In this document: piece after piece, positions 33,469 to 43,200 of the stretch | How the letters are laid out: every line of letters begins with the position of its first letter | Position numbering within the stretch: the stretch's first letter is position 1 | Source of the DNA: Acidobacteriaceae bacterium | GTDB lineage: Bacteria > Acidobacteriota > Terriglobia > Bryobacterales > Bryobacteraceae | Length of the DNA: 48,611 nt | Assembly: GCA_020247055.1 (NCBI GenBank) | Contig: JADCJL010000119.1 | Span: 1-48,611 of the forward strand | Direction of reading: 5' to 3' | The notes under the pieces: model-generated | Told to the model about the DNA's origin: nothing | The model's input: only the letters and a program-made list of their open reading frames with translations | The model's database searches: none | Program-made: the position numbers and the translations under genes

Positions 33469-34782
33469 TCAGCCCGCGCGCTTCCGGCCCGGCAGATCCC
33501 AGAAAAGCCACAGCGCCACGGCCGACACGAGGATCGGAATCGGCCCGGCGTGGAAGGCCAGGTCGTACGACCCGGTCCGGTCAATGTACGCCCCCAGCGG
33601 CTTCTGCAGGCTCGAACCGCTGATCCAGGCAATAAAGCTCAACAATCCCGTAACCAGCCCGATGTGGCGCTGCGAAAGCTCCTGCGTGAAGGCGTAGTAG
33701 CACGGAAACACCCCCAGGCTGCCCGCTGCCGTCATCATCAGTACCGTCAGCGCGGCCGCCACCGGGGGCACTCCCGGAATCGTCCACTCCCCCCGCGACA
33801 GCGCCGGCAGCTGCGTCGCCGAAAGCACCAGCACCGCGCATACCGAAAAGACCCACCGGCGGGAGTTCAGCACCGAAAAGCCCTTCCGATGCAGCCATAG
33901 CGTGGCCGCCCCGGCGCCCAGGCAGCCAATGTCGGTCAGGATGTAATAGGCCGGTAGAATCTGCCCCAGCGTCTGCTGCTCCGTAAACGCGAGACCGGCC
34001 TTGTCCTGCAGCGCCAGCGGCAGCCACACCCGGTAGATCGACCACGTCGTGTTGATCGAGCAAACCACCACCACCAGCAGCCAGAAACGGTGGTCGCCGA
34101 CCAGCTGCTTCAAGCCGGCCAGCCAGTGGGGACGCTCCTGCTGCTGCTCGGCGGCAGGCAGTGCAAAGCTCGCGCCCCGCATCGTCCACACCCACGCCGC
34201 CACCCAGAAGACGCCCATCGCGCCGATCGCGATGAAGGGCAGACGCCAGCTTCCCGGTGCCGGGGTGAGCATCGCGTTGATGATCAGCGGCGTCACAATC
34301 GCGCCAATCGAAACGCCCGACTGCAGGATCGAGTTCCCCAGCGCGCGCGCCTCGGGCGGCAACAGCCGCTGTGTCGTCTGCAGCGCGCAGGGCCAATGGC
34401 CAGACTCAAACAGCCCCAGCAGCGTCCGGCAGAGCAGCAGACTCGAAACCGTGTTCAGCCCCCCGAACTCGCCGGCGTATGCCGTCAGCACGCCCATCGC
34501 CGACCACAGCGTCAGCACGATCGGGTACACCCACTTCGGGCTGAACCGGTCCACCAGCGGGCCAAAAAACAGCGCGCCAAACGCAAAGGCGTAGCCAAAG
34601 AACTGCTCCACCATGCCGTAGTCGGCGTTGGTCAGCCGGAGCTCGTCAATCACCCGCCGCGAAACGCTCGCCAGCGTCATGCGGTCCATGTAGTTGATCG
34701 TGCTCGCCAGCAGCAGCAGACCGCACACCCACCACTTCCAACTCTTCGCGCTTCGGTCTACAGCCAACTGTGGCCATCCCAC
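33469..34782 (-). CDS. MFS transporter (ACS/hexuronate-type)
   Basis: A 437-residue inner-membrane major-facilitator protein with about 12 hydrophobic helices; the first is near residue 16 (W-W-V-C-G-L-L-L-L-A-S-T-I-N-Y-M-D-R). N-Y-M-D-R after helix 1 and the loop motif G-P-L-V-D-R-F between helices 2 and 3 are typical of the anion:cation symporter group that takes up organic acids and sugar acids. Its start lies 25 bases inside the end of the creatininase-family gene, so translation is coupled. It is probably the inner-membrane importer for a product of the hydrolases upstream. The substrate cannot be told from the sequence. Confidence 0.88.
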   Translation of the reverse strand: MGWPQLAVDRSAKSWKWWVCGLLLLASTINYMDRMTLASVSRRVIDELRLTNADYGMVEQFFGYAFAFGALFFGPLVDRFSPKWVYPIVLTLWSAMGVLTAYAGEFGGLNTVSSLLLCRTLLGLFESGHWPCALQTTQRLLPPEARALGNSILQSGVSIGAIVTPLIINAMLTPAPGSWRLPFIAIGAMGVFWVAAWVWTMRGASFALPAAEQQQERPHWLAGLKQLVGDHRFWLLVVVVCSINTTWSIYRVWLPLALQDKAGLAFTEQQTLGQILPAYYILTDIGCLGAGAATLWLHRKGFSVLNSRRWVFSVCAVLVLSATQLPALSRGEWTIPGVPPVAAALTVLMMTAAGSLGVFPCYYAFTQELSQRHIGLVTGLLSFIAWISGSSLQKPLGAYIDRTGSYDLAFHAGPIPILVSAVALWLFWDLPGRKRAG

Positions 34783-35501
34783 GCCGCCATGCGGCGCACG
34801 AAGTCAACCACTCCCTGCGAGAACTGGCCCAGCAGCGCTTCGCCCTTCTCCGGGCTCGCAAAGCGCGGTGAACCGATGTGGCCGGTCGGCGTGCGCTCTT
34901 TGGTAATCCAGCCGCGGTAGGCCGGATCGAACGCGTAGCCGTTCGGGACGTCGGCCAGCTGCGTCACGTCCCCCTGCACGAGGCCAGGCGCAATCACCAT
35001 CATCATCGACGTCTCCCATTCGCAGGCATGGCCCATGTAGTTCTGCTCGTAGCCGGTCGGCGCGGCCAGGTCCCAATACGAAGAGAAGAGCAGCAGCAGG
35101 TCATGCCTCTGCCGGTACTGCTGGCGCAGTTCAAACACCACCTGCTTGGCCGGGACGATGTTGCCGCCGTGGCCGTTGAGGAAGTAAATGCGCTGAAACC
35201 CATGCTGCAGGTAGTTTTCCGCCAGCGCCGCCAGTAAATCGAGATAGAGCCGCGGCGGCGCGGAGACCGTGCCGGGGTAGTCCGTATGGTGGTGCGAATT
35301 GCCGAGCCACTGTAGCGGCGCGAACAGGGCTTCCGCGCCCAGCACGCCCTCGGCGCGCCGGACCACTTCGCCCAGCAGGAAGCTGTCGGTGTAGACGGGC
35401 AGATGGTGCCCGTGTTGTTCCACGGCGGCGATCGGCAGGATGACGGGAGTCGACTTCGGGATAGCCTGCACCTGCTGCCAGGTCAGATTCGCGGCGTACA
35501 T
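34758..35501 (-). CDS. Creatininase-family amidohydrolase
   Basis: A 247-residue cytoplasmic metal-dependent amidohydrolase. Family members open cyclic amides (creatinine), cleave formamides or trim peptides (MftE). E28, H30 and D39 in V-E-Q-H-G-H-H-L-P-V-Y-T-D match the metal-ligand spacing of Pseudomonas creatininase (E34/H36/D45). H-H-T-D-Y-P-G-T-V-S and L-N-G-H-G-G-N are the other two family signatures, and C-E-W-E-T-S supplies a later acidic ligand. The ATG at 35501 is preferred over one 28 codons upstream because GAGGAAG lies before it and the extension would overlap the CocE gene. It starts 5 bp after that gene and overlaps the MFS gene by 25 bp. True creatinine hydrolysis is not implied. 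Confidence 0.87.
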   Translation of the reverse strand: MYAANLTWQQVQAIPKSTPVILPIAAVEQHGHHLPVYTDSFLLGEVVRRAEGVLGAEALFAPLQWLGNSHHHTDYPGTVSAPPRLYLDLLAALAENYLQHGFQRIYFLNGHGGNIVPAKQVVFELRQQYRQRHDLLLLFSSYWDLAAPTGYEQNYMGHACEWETSMMMVIAPGLVQGDVTQLADVPNGYAFDPAYRGWITKERTPTGHIGSPRFASPEKGEALLGQFSQGVVDFVRRMAAWDGHSWL

Positions 35502-35505
35502 AGGG

Positions 35506-37260
35506 TTATCGCTTCCTCGCGGGGATAACGGGCAGCACAACGTAGGATGGTGTTGCTTTGGTGTGCTGGATCGTCTGGGTGGCAATGCGGGTTTTCGTCG
35601 ACGTGCCGAAGGCTTCGCCGGTGTTGGGGTTGCGGTCGAACTGCGGGAAGTGGGAGCTCGTGATGTCGATGCGAATCCGGTGGCCGGGCTGGAACTCGAC
35701 GGCCGTTCCCACCAGGTCGATTGTGAACTCGTACGTCTTGCCCGGTTGCAGCAGCTGCGGCTTGTCCGCTCCGGCGCGGTAGCGGCCCCGGATGATCCCT
35801 TCGGCCATGTTCAGCGCGCGGCCATCGGGATAGACGTCAATGAGCTTGGCGACGAAATCGGTGTCGGGTCCATCCGTGGCGGCGTGCAGCACCACCTTGA
35901 CGGGCCCCGCGATTTCGAGCGGTTCGCGGAGGTACTCCGAGGTGTAGCGCAGGATGTCACCACGCGAGTCAAACGGGCGCTGATCCTTGGGCCCGGCGGG
36001 CGTCGGCGTGCCGCAGCAGTTGTTCCCGCCCAGCGAGGGCACCGGGTTCTGCGGGTCGTAACGATAGCTGGCCGCCGGCGCGGCGGCAGCCGGTTCGGCC
36101 CAGTCGAGTTTGCCGCCGGCGTGCAGATACATGTTCTTGTACTGCGTGCGGGCAATGGGATATTCGTTCTCGCCGACCCACTCGTTGCGGCCCATCACGA
36201 ACAGCTTCACGGGCGGCTCTTTATCGAGGCCATTGGCCAGGCCTTTCAGGTGGTAGTCGAAGTACTGCAGTTCGAGCGAGTGCTGGTCTACGTGCGCATG
36301 GGCGCCGAAGTCGAGGTCGCCAAATTTCTGCGACGAACCGTGGCCCCACGGGCCGATCACCAGCCGGGATTGCTTCCGGGCCTGTTCCGTCGCGCCTTTC
36401 TTTGACAGCAGCGCATAGCCGCGCAGCGTGCCCTGGCTGAAGATATCGAACCAGCCGCCAAACGTATGCGCCGGGGCCGTGATCTGGTCCATCACCTCTT
36501 CGGCGTTGAGCTTCTTCCAATAGTCATCGTAGTCGGGATGCGCAATCCAGTCCTTGTAGAACTGCGCGTTACGGCCGGCCAGCTGCTGCATGGTGTTGAG
36601 CGGCAGGTGGCGCTGCATCTGATCAAAGTGGATCTCGTCGACGCCGCCAATCGTATGCGGTCCCGTGTTCTGCATGATGCGGGACTCCTGCCGTACCGGG
36701 CCCCAGCCGAAGTTGAAGCTCAGCCGCCAGCCGCCGTTCAGCGTGATCCAGTCGTGGTAGAGGCTCGTCGCGGCCACCGCCGGGAACATGGCCACCAGAT
36801 GCGGCGGCTTGGCCATCGCCGCGCGCCACTGCACGTGGCCGAGGTACGAGCCGCCCTGCATGCCCACCTTGCCGTTGGACCAGGGCTGCGCCGCGGCCCA
36901 TTCCACTGTGTCGTAGCCGTCGTTGATATCGTCGCGGAAGGGCTCCCAGCGGCCTTCGGATTCGTGGCGGCCGCGGACGTCCTGGAAGACGAACACGTAG
37001 CCGCGCTGCGCGAAGAAGACGGCGGCGTCGTAGGCCGCAGGCGCGCGCTCGGTGGAGTAGGGCGTCCGGCAGACGATCACCGGATACTTGCCCGGCTTCA
37101 CCGGCCGGAAGACGTCGGCGTACAGCTTTACCCCGTCGCGCATCGGAATCCCGACGAGGTTGTCCATCACGATGTCGTTAGTGGGCGCGTAGGCCTTCGG
37201 GAAGGTGGCCTGCGCCAGCAGGTGGAACGAAAGGGCGGCGAGGAGAAGTAGGAGGCGCAT
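35506..37260 (-). CDS. CocE/NonD family hydrolase (X-Pro dipeptidyl-peptidase S15-like)
   Basis: A 584-residue exported serine hydrolase. The signal peptide is M-R-L-L-L-L-L-A-A-L-S-F-H-L-L-A-Q. The alpha/beta-hydrolase part has the nucleophile elbow G-G-S138-Y-L-G, acid D272 (G-W-F-D-I-F) and H307 (G-P-W-G-H-G). The C-terminal jelly-roll (from about 410; P-G-H-R-I-R-I-D-I-T-S-S-H-F-P near the end) is typical of cocaine esterase, glutaryl-acylase-like and alpha-amino-acid ester hydrolases. Such enzymes cleave esters or amides of amino acids. The frame is open to 37293, but the internal ATG begins the signal peptide and sits 12 bases from a TATACT box. It lies 5 bp from the creatininase-family gene. 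Confidence 0.9.
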   Translation of the reverse strand: MRLLLLLAALSFHLLAQATFPKAYAPTNDIVMDNLVGIPMRDGVKLYADVFRPVKPGKYPVIVCRTPYSTERAPAAYDAAVFFAQRGYVFVFQDVRGRHESEGRWEPFRDDINDGYDTVEWAAAQPWSNGKVGMQGGSYLGHVQWRAAMAKPPHLVAMFPAVAATSLYHDWITLNGGWRLSFNFGWGPVRQESRIMQNTGPHTIGGVDEIHFDQMQRHLPLNTMQQLAGRNAQFYKDWIAHPDYDDYWKKLNAEEVMDQITAPAHTFGGWFDIFSQGTLRGYALLSKKGATEQARKQSRLVIGPWGHGSSQKFGDLDFGAHAHVDQHSLELQYFDYHLKGLANGLDKEPPVKLFVMGRNEWVGENEYPIARTQYKNMYLHAGGKLDWAEPAAAAPAASYRYDPQNPVPSLGGNNCCGTPTPAGPKDQRPFDSRGDILRYTSEYLREPLEIAGPVKVVLHAATDGPDTDFVAKLIDVYPDGRALNMAEGIIRGRYRAGADKPQLLQPGKTYEFTIDLVGTAVEFQPGHRIRIDITSSHFPQFDRNPNTGEAFGTSTKTRIATQTIQHTKATPSYVVLPVIPARKR

Positions 37261-37271
37261 GATTAAGGGAA

Positions 37272-37277
37272 AGTATA
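37272..37277 (-). promoter_or_regulatory. -10 box for the CocE/NonD gene
   Basis: On the minus strand TATACT lies so close to the ATG at 37260 that transcription would begin about five bases before it. A weak TTGGGG at 18 bases could be the -35. This suggests an internal, nearly leaderless promoter inside the larger gene series, and no Shine-Dalgarno sequence is visible. Confidence 0.4.
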
Positions 37278-37308
37278 TATCGCGCCGCACCAATGCCCCA
37301 ACCGAACG

Positions 37309-38928
37309 CTACTCTTCCAGATAGCGGCTCAATACATTGGCGGTGATCCGCGAAACTTGCGGGTCGACGAGCAGCGACGCGGGCCAGGTAATCGAGCTGG
37401 CGGCAAACACCGCCCCGCCCGAAGGCGTCTCATAACACGCCATCTCCGCCCCTCCGTTCTCCGGGTTCAGCCCCTTGGCCAGCAGCTCGGTCCCCGGCGG
37501 GGCATAGCGGCTGATCCGGTCCATCTCGTGGCCGGAGGCGCCGCCCGGACAGCGCTCCTGCAAGCTCGCCGCACCGAACAAATCGCCCTCCCGCAGGCCC
37601 GTTCCGGCGAAGACCCAGTGGTCCGGCTTCATCACCCGGTACGGCGCGCCGGTCATCAGCCCCAATGCCGAACAGGTCACGCCCAGCAGCGAGCCATCCG
37701 GCTCGTGAACCATGTGCATGCGGCTTTCATAGCAGGCGGGATCGGTCGGATCGACGAGATAGCCGGTTTCGTCCTCCTTCATCATCTGCGTCTTGCAGCG
37801 CATGGTGCCCTCGTCAAGAAACTCGACTTCGCACGAATAGCCGTTGGCCCCGAGGTACAGGAATCGCCCGCCCCGCTCATGCACCCAGGACTTGATCCGG
37901 TCAAACATCGGCACCGTGACGTACTCCGGATGCACGCTCGCAATCAGCACGCGGTAGCGGTCCAGATCCAGCTGGCCAAAGTGCAGGTGCGACTCGGCAT
38001 AGAGGTCGTACTCGAATCCTTCGCGCTCAAGCCAGCCCAGCGTGCGCCATTCGGCCGGCGCCAGATGGCTCGCCTGCCGGCCCGCGATCGGATCCGTCAC
38101 CTGCGTCTGTTCCGGTACGTGGCAGCCGATCTCCGGCCGCTCAAACGAGATCGGCGGATAGTGGTCGTTCGGGTAGCGGAAGCCCGAAAAACCGGTTTTC
38201 TGGTAGCGTTCGAGATCGAGCCGCGCGTTCAGCGGAGGCGCCGCCGGCAGGCCTTCGGGATGGATGTAGTTGCTGCGTCCCCCGAAGTTGTTATACGCGT
38301 TCCAGTTGATGTTCGAGCAGAGCACGGCGATCTTCGCTTTCGGCGCCGCCGGGGCGACAATCCACGGGAACGAGAAGAACGCCCCGGACTCGCCCTTGGC
38401 GTGCAGATAGTACAAGCCGCTTCGCTCGGGGCCGGTGACAAACTGCGTATGGTGCGGATTGTCGTAGCCGCGTTTGTTCCATTCGACGCCGGTCTGCGCG
38501 TAGTCGCCGTCCGGCGTCACCTGCATCGTCGCCCGCGGACCGTGCTCATCAAACCAGCCGATATCGCGGATATGCTCCTTGCGATAGCCGTACCGCCAGA
38601 CGCTCAAATGATACGGCTCCACCGCGTGCACCCGGAACTCGCTCCGCTCCCCGCTCCGGACCCACTTCGGCCACACATAGCCCAGCAGACTGTCCGACAG
38701 CAGCCGGAACTGATAGGGCCTCGCCGCATCGGCCACCATCTCCACGCTCTTTGCGCCATAGCCGCGGCAGCACAGCGACACGCGATACGGCCCCGGTTCG
38801 AGGTCCGCATAGACCGCCCCTCGCGGCGTCGACCGTACCACCGCCACCGATTCGCCCTCCCGCTCGAACTCCACCAGCACCTCGCCGATCGCAAGGTACC
38901 GCTCATCGCTCACGTAGCCAACCAGCAT
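37309..38928 (-). CDS. N,N-dimethylformamidase beta-subunit-like protein
   Basis: A 539-residue protein without signal peptide. Residues about 1-80 look like a carboxypeptidase-regulatory beta-sandwich (V-Y-A-D-L-E-P-G-P-Y-R-V-S-L). A second beta domain runs to about 195. The C-terminal half, from V-L-C-S-N-I-N-W-N-A-Y-N-N-F-G-G-R onward, resembles the catalytic part of the N,N-dimethylformamidase large subunit, a mononuclear iron amidohydrolase using two tyrosines and a glutamate; H-P-E-Y-V-T contains candidates, but equivalence needs an alignment. The ATG directly follows the TAG of the upstream MFS gene (TAGATG), so they are coupled. Amide hydrolysis is the best guess; many family members have no known substrate. 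Confidence 0.7.
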   Translation of the reverse strand: MLVGYVSDERYLAIGEVLVEFEREGESVAVVRSTPRGAVYADLEPGPYRVSLCCRGYGAKSVEMVADAARPYQFRLLSDSLLGYVWPKWVRSGERSEFRVHAVEPYHLSVWRYGYRKEHIRDIGWFDEHGPRATMQVTPDGDYAQTGVEWNKRGYDNPHHTQFVTGPERSGLYYLHAKGESGAFFSFPWIVAPAAPKAKIAVLCSNINWNAYNNFGGRSNYIHPEGLPAAPPLNARLDLERYQKTGFSGFRYPNDHYPPISFERPEIGCHVPEQTQVTDPIAGRQASHLAPAEWRTLGWLEREGFEYDLYAESHLHFGQLDLDRYRVLIASVHPEYVTVPMFDRIKSWVHERGGRFLYLGANGYSCEVEFLDEGTMRCKTQMMKEDETGYLVDPTDPACYESRMHMVHEPDGSLLGVTCSALGLMTGAPYRVMKPDHWVFAGTGLREGDLFGAASLQERCPGGASGHEMDRISRYAPPGTELLAKGLNPENGGAEMACYETPSGGAVFAASSITWPASLLVDPQVSRITANVLSRYLEE

Positions 38929-40164
38929 CTACTCTCCTTTCCGCCCCGCCCGGCTGCCGGCCACACCCAGCGTCAGCGCGCAAAGCATTCCGAACAGCGA
39001 CAGGGCGCTGAAAACGAACAACGTACCATAGGCCGGCCGCAGCGCACCGACCAACAGCGGCGCCAGCGTCCCGCCCAGCGCCGAGATCATGTTCACCGAT
39101 CCCACGGCGAGTCCACGGCAATCCTCGGGCACCACCTCGAAGGCAAACGCAATGTAGTTGGCCGAGTAGAAGCCCTTGAAGATGGCGTAGAGCGCCGTGG
39201 CGGCCTGCACCTGCGCCAAGCTCTCCCCGGCGCCGATCCCGTAGAAACACCCGCACGCCAGCAGCAGCCCGCCCACCATCACCGCCAGCCGCCCTCGCCG
39301 GTACCGCGTCGCCACCCAGTCGCCGAGACAGGCGCCCAGAAACATCCCCGTGATCATGGGCACCTCAATCGCCGTCGTCGCCGCCACGGCCGCCTGCGTC
39401 ATCGGCAGTTGAAACCGCGCGTGCAGAATATCGGGCAGCCACGTGTAGAGCGTCCACACGTTCGACCCCACGGCCACCGCGCACAGGCAGATCAGCGCAT
39501 AGGACGGAATCGCCAGCATGCGGAAAAAGCTGGTGCGCGGCGCGGGCGGTCCGTCTGCTGCCGGGGCCGCTGCCGCCGGCCCCGCCTCGCGCAGCACCAG
39601 ACGCAACACCAGCGCGTAGGCCGCCGTTACCCCGGCCAGCCCCCATAGCATCGCCCGCCACCCCAGGCTCTCCGCCCCCGCCGCGCCGTAGTATCCGCCC
39701 GCCATCACCCCCACGCTCTGCCCCGTCGAATGCAGCGCAATCGCCCGGGCCCGCGTCTCCGGTCCGTGCATCGTGCCAATCAACGCCAGCGCCGCCGGCA
39801 CGTAGAACGACTGCGCCAGGCCCATCAGCGACCGCCCCGCCAGCAGCCACTCCGGCGTCGACGCCAACCCCGTCAGCGCCAGTGCCGCGCCGGAGCACAG
39901 CAGACTCGCGGCGATCAACCGCTGTTTCGACACGCGGTCCGCTACCCCGCCGCCGAATGCGTTCGCCACCCCGTAGACCCAGCCGAAAACCGTCGTCGTC
40001 AGCGCCAGCTGCATCTCCGTGAATCCCAGCTCCGAACGCAACACCGGGAAGATGGAGTACAGCGACTGCCGGGCCATGTACGCCAAGGCAAAGGCCACCC
40101 ACAGGAAGACGATCAGACCCCAGCGGCCGCCCCACCGCGCTACCTTGCTGCCGTCTTCACTCAT
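38929..40164 (-). CDS. MFS transporter
   Basis: A 411-residue inner-membrane major-facilitator protein with about 12 transmembrane segments. Helix 1 is W-G-L-I-V-F-L-W-V-A-F-A-L-A-Y-M-A-R-Q. The inter-helix loop F-G-G-G-V-A-D-R-V-S-K-Q-R carries the G-x3-D-R-x5-R signature, and R-S-L-M-G-L-A-Q-S lies in helix 4. A central hydrophilic loop of alanine/proline repeats separates the two halves. It starts 57 bp after TonB receptor 4 and abuts the next gene without a gap, so an uptake chain of receptor, permease and hydrolase is likely. It is not closely similar to the other MFS gene at 33469, so the two may handle different compounds. Confidence 0.88.
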   Translation of the reverse strand: MSEDGSKVARWGGRWGLIVFLWVAFALAYMARQSLYSIFPVLRSELGFTEMQLALTTTVFGWVYGVANAFGGGVADRVSKQRLIAASLLCSGAALALTGLASTPEWLLAGRSLMGLAQSFYVPAALALIGTMHGPETRARAIALHSTGQSVGVMAGGYYGAAGAESLGWRAMLWGLAGVTAAYALVLRLVLREAGPAAAAPAADGPPAPRTSFFRMLAIPSYALICLCAVAVGSNVWTLYTWLPDILHARFQLPMTQAAVAATTAIEVPMITGMFLGACLGDWVATRYRRGRLAVMVGGLLLACGCFYGIGAGESLAQVQAATALYAIFKGFYSANYIAFAFEVVPEDCRGLAVGSVNMISALGGTLAPLLVGALRPAYGTLFVFSALSLFGMLCALTLGVAGSRAGRKGE

Positions 40165-40188
40165 GGAACCTGCCCATCATAACTCCAT

Positions 40189-40209
40189 CCCGGGCCTCCC
40201 CCACCCGGG
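40189..40209 (-). other. Intercistronic CCCGGG hairpin between TonB receptor 4 and MFS gene
   Basis: Two CCCGGG hexamers (40189-40194 and 40204-40209) can form a 6-bp stem with a 9-base loop. No U-run follows on the minus strand, so it would be a partial attenuator or mRNA-processing stem that lowers expression of downstream genes relative to the receptor. Confidence 0.35.
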
Positions 40210-40221
40210 CGGGTTATTCCG

Positions 40222-43200
40222 CTACCACGTCAGCCGCAGCGTTAGCTGCAGATTGCGCGGCGTGTTGTTCGAAAAGCGGGTCAACAGAATGCCGCTCGTG
40301 CTGTCGGGCAGCGGCAGTCCCGGATTGTTCAACACGCCGAAGAAGTCCACGTTCAGGCGGGCCACCAGGCTCTCGTTGATCCGTACCGATTTAAATAGCG
40401 ACGAGTTCAGCGCAAACACCCACGGCGCGGGCAGAAACTGGTTCCGCCACGGGTGCAGGTTCGTGTTCACCGAGGTCTGCTGCAGCGCGCCGTTGGCGAG
40501 CCGCACAAAAACAGTGTTCGTCTCGTAGAAGCGGGCGTTGGGGTCGTTCGGATTCGGCGTCGCCGGCGTCGGCCAGACCGGCTGGCTCGAAGGCTGGTAG
40601 CTCGAAGGAACGCCCATCACCCCGTTCGGCTGGCCGTTGGCCGCCGTCGAGTTGATCCGGTTGGCCGGAATGTAGCCGTTGTAGTAGAGCCAGCCGTCAA
40701 AGCACACGCCGCTGCGGCAGTCCTTCACCGGCACGTTCCGGTCGTTCAGCTGCACCGTGCCCAGGCTCCCCCAGTTGCCGGCGCCGAGTGTGAAGTACCG
40801 GCTGAACCACTCGCCGTTGCCGCCCACCTGCCAGCCGCCAATCAGGGCGTCCACGGCGCGATTGGCGTTCCGGCCCCAGTGCTTGCCTTTCCCGAAGGGC
40901 AGATCCGCCACCCAGTTCCAGTTCAGGCGGTGCTTCGGTATCGAAGGGTCGCGCCGGTAGTTCAGGAACCGGTTCAACTGGTTGTAATCCTCGGGTACCG
41001 CGCCGCGCAGATAGAGATTCGGCGTCAGCATGTTGTCATCCCGCCAACCGTCGCCCGCCACCCGCATGGCATTCGAAAGTGTGTAGAAGAACTGGAAGCC
41101 CAGGCCTTGCGCGTAGCGCCGCTGCACTTCGAGGGTGATGTTGTTGCTGTTCGACCAGCCCGTCTTCCGGTACTGCTGAATGGTGCCAAGCGTCTGCCGG
41201 TCATGGTTACGGCGGATCACCCCGGCGAACTCACCCGAAGGCAGCGGCTGCCCCGTATTGGAGAACCAGACGTAGTCGTTCGGGGCGTTGTTGTAGCTGT
41301 ACCACTGGCTCAGTCGCATGCCGTGCGTGCCGACGTAGGCCACCCGCAGGCTCGTGTTCGCGAACAGCTCCCGCTCCACTGCCAGGTTCCACTCGTGGGC
41401 CCGCGCCGTCGGCTGGTTCGGGTCGAAGTGGTACATCACGCCCGCCCCGCGGGCAATCGTCAGCCGGCGATTGATGTCAATCACGTTTGCGCTGTTCTGC
41501 CCCGCCACCACCGTGGGAACCGAACGCAGCAGGAAATTGGGCAGGCCGTCCGGACTCGTCTGCGCGTTGGTCGGGTTGAATTCTAGCACCGCCTGTCCCG
41601 GCGCATTCTGCGCCATCGTGGCGTTGTACAGCCGCAGCGACTCCGGAAAAGCAAACAGCGCGTAGCCGCCCCGGATCACCATCGGTCGGCTCCCATCCCG
41701 CAGCCGGTAGGCAAATCCGGCCCGGGGGCCGAAGTCCAACCGGTTCGGGTTGACAAACCGGGAAGGCAACCCGGACTGCTCCACCTGCTGGTAACGGATA
41801 TTGATGGCATCATACGCCTGCACGATGGACGGCAGGGTCAGTCCCAACTGCGCCAGGTTTTCAAGCGGCCGCCCCAGCACCACCGTGCGGGCGTCCATGT
41901 TGTATCCGATCAGGCCGTTGTTGGCCTCCACCGGGGGCACGTTGTACTCATAGCGCAGACCCAGATTCAACGTCAGCCGCGGACGCACCTTCCAGTTGTC
42001 TTGAAAATAGAGGGCCCGTTCGCCGGACCGCATCCGGAACCAGCCGCGGTTGAACCGCGCGTTGTAGTTGGCCAGCCCCATGTGGAAGTTGGCGCTGTTA
42101 TGGCCGGTCAGCGGCAGCGAGCTAAACGCTGAACCCGTCGAAGGATCAAACAACCCGCTCGCGTTCGTCGCAAAGTTGTGATTGCCGGCGGCCTCCGTCT
42201 GGTCCACCAGCGTATCGAGCCGCTCATAGCGGAACCGCCCGCCGAACTGAAATTCGTGCCGGCCGCTCACCTTCGTCAGGTTCTCGTCAATCATCACCAC
42301 ATTCGCGTAGTTCAGCGTGTAATTGATCCCCGTGTCCCAGTTCATGCGGAAACCGGCGTTCTGAATGCGCGGATGTCCGCCCCCGTTGAAGGGGTTCGGC
42401 AGTCCATACTCCCGGGCGATGTTCGACAGGCCTCCCAGCGGAATCTGCCCGCGATAATCCCGCGCCACGCTCACCACCGTCTCGCTGAAGAACGTCGGAG
42501 AGAAAGTGTGCGTCCACGAAGCTACCCCGTTGTCGTTCTGCCCTTCGTCAATCGCGCCATTGGCTCGGCCGTCGAGCGAGGTGGGTGTCCCCGCATCAAT
42601 GCCGCTCGACGTACGCCACGCGTAGGAGCGGTTCGAGGAGTAACGGAAAAAAATCTGATCCTTGTCCGAAAGCCGGTGGTCGACGCGCGCCGTCACCGTC
42701 CAGTCGTTCCGGTTGCTGAAGCCGGTTCCGAACCAGTTATCGGTCACCAGCGGATTCACATCCGGCTGCGTGGGCAGCGGCGTGATGTTGTAGAGCGCGG
42801 TGGCCAGCGGGCTGCGCCGGTTGGCCGGAATCCGGTTACCCACAAACGGTACCCGGCTCCAGTTCTGCTCCCGGCCCGCCGTGCTCCACGGATCATACAG
42901 CGTAAACCGGCGCCCCGCGCCATCGATCAATCCGCTAAAGTCGCCCTCCCGCATCGCGGCCGTTGGCATCGTAATCGCCCGCGTCGCCGCCGAACGCAGC
43001 CGCAGCCCCTCGTAGGCTGCGAAGAAGAACGTCCGGTCCTTGCCCTTGTACAACTTCGGCAGCGTGATCGGCCCTCCGGCCGAGGCCCCAAACTCGTTCC
43101 GAATCAGCTGCGGCGGCTTGGTGAAGAAATCCTGTCGCGCCCGCGCCACCCCCAGCCCACTGTTCCGGTGCGTTTCAAACAGCGCTCCGTGAAATTGATT

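Noticed and set aside
37258-37290. AT-rich stretch resembling a dif site
   Set aside because: GGTGCG followed by ATATATA and TTAAT on the minus strand recalls dif loosely, but the XerD half-site does not match; a promoter explains it better. No convincing dif was found near the skew switch.
37357-39648. 763-residue open frame on the plus strand
   Set aside because: It runs antisense across the dimethylformamidase-like and MFS genes, is rich in R, H, P and Q, and shows no domain.
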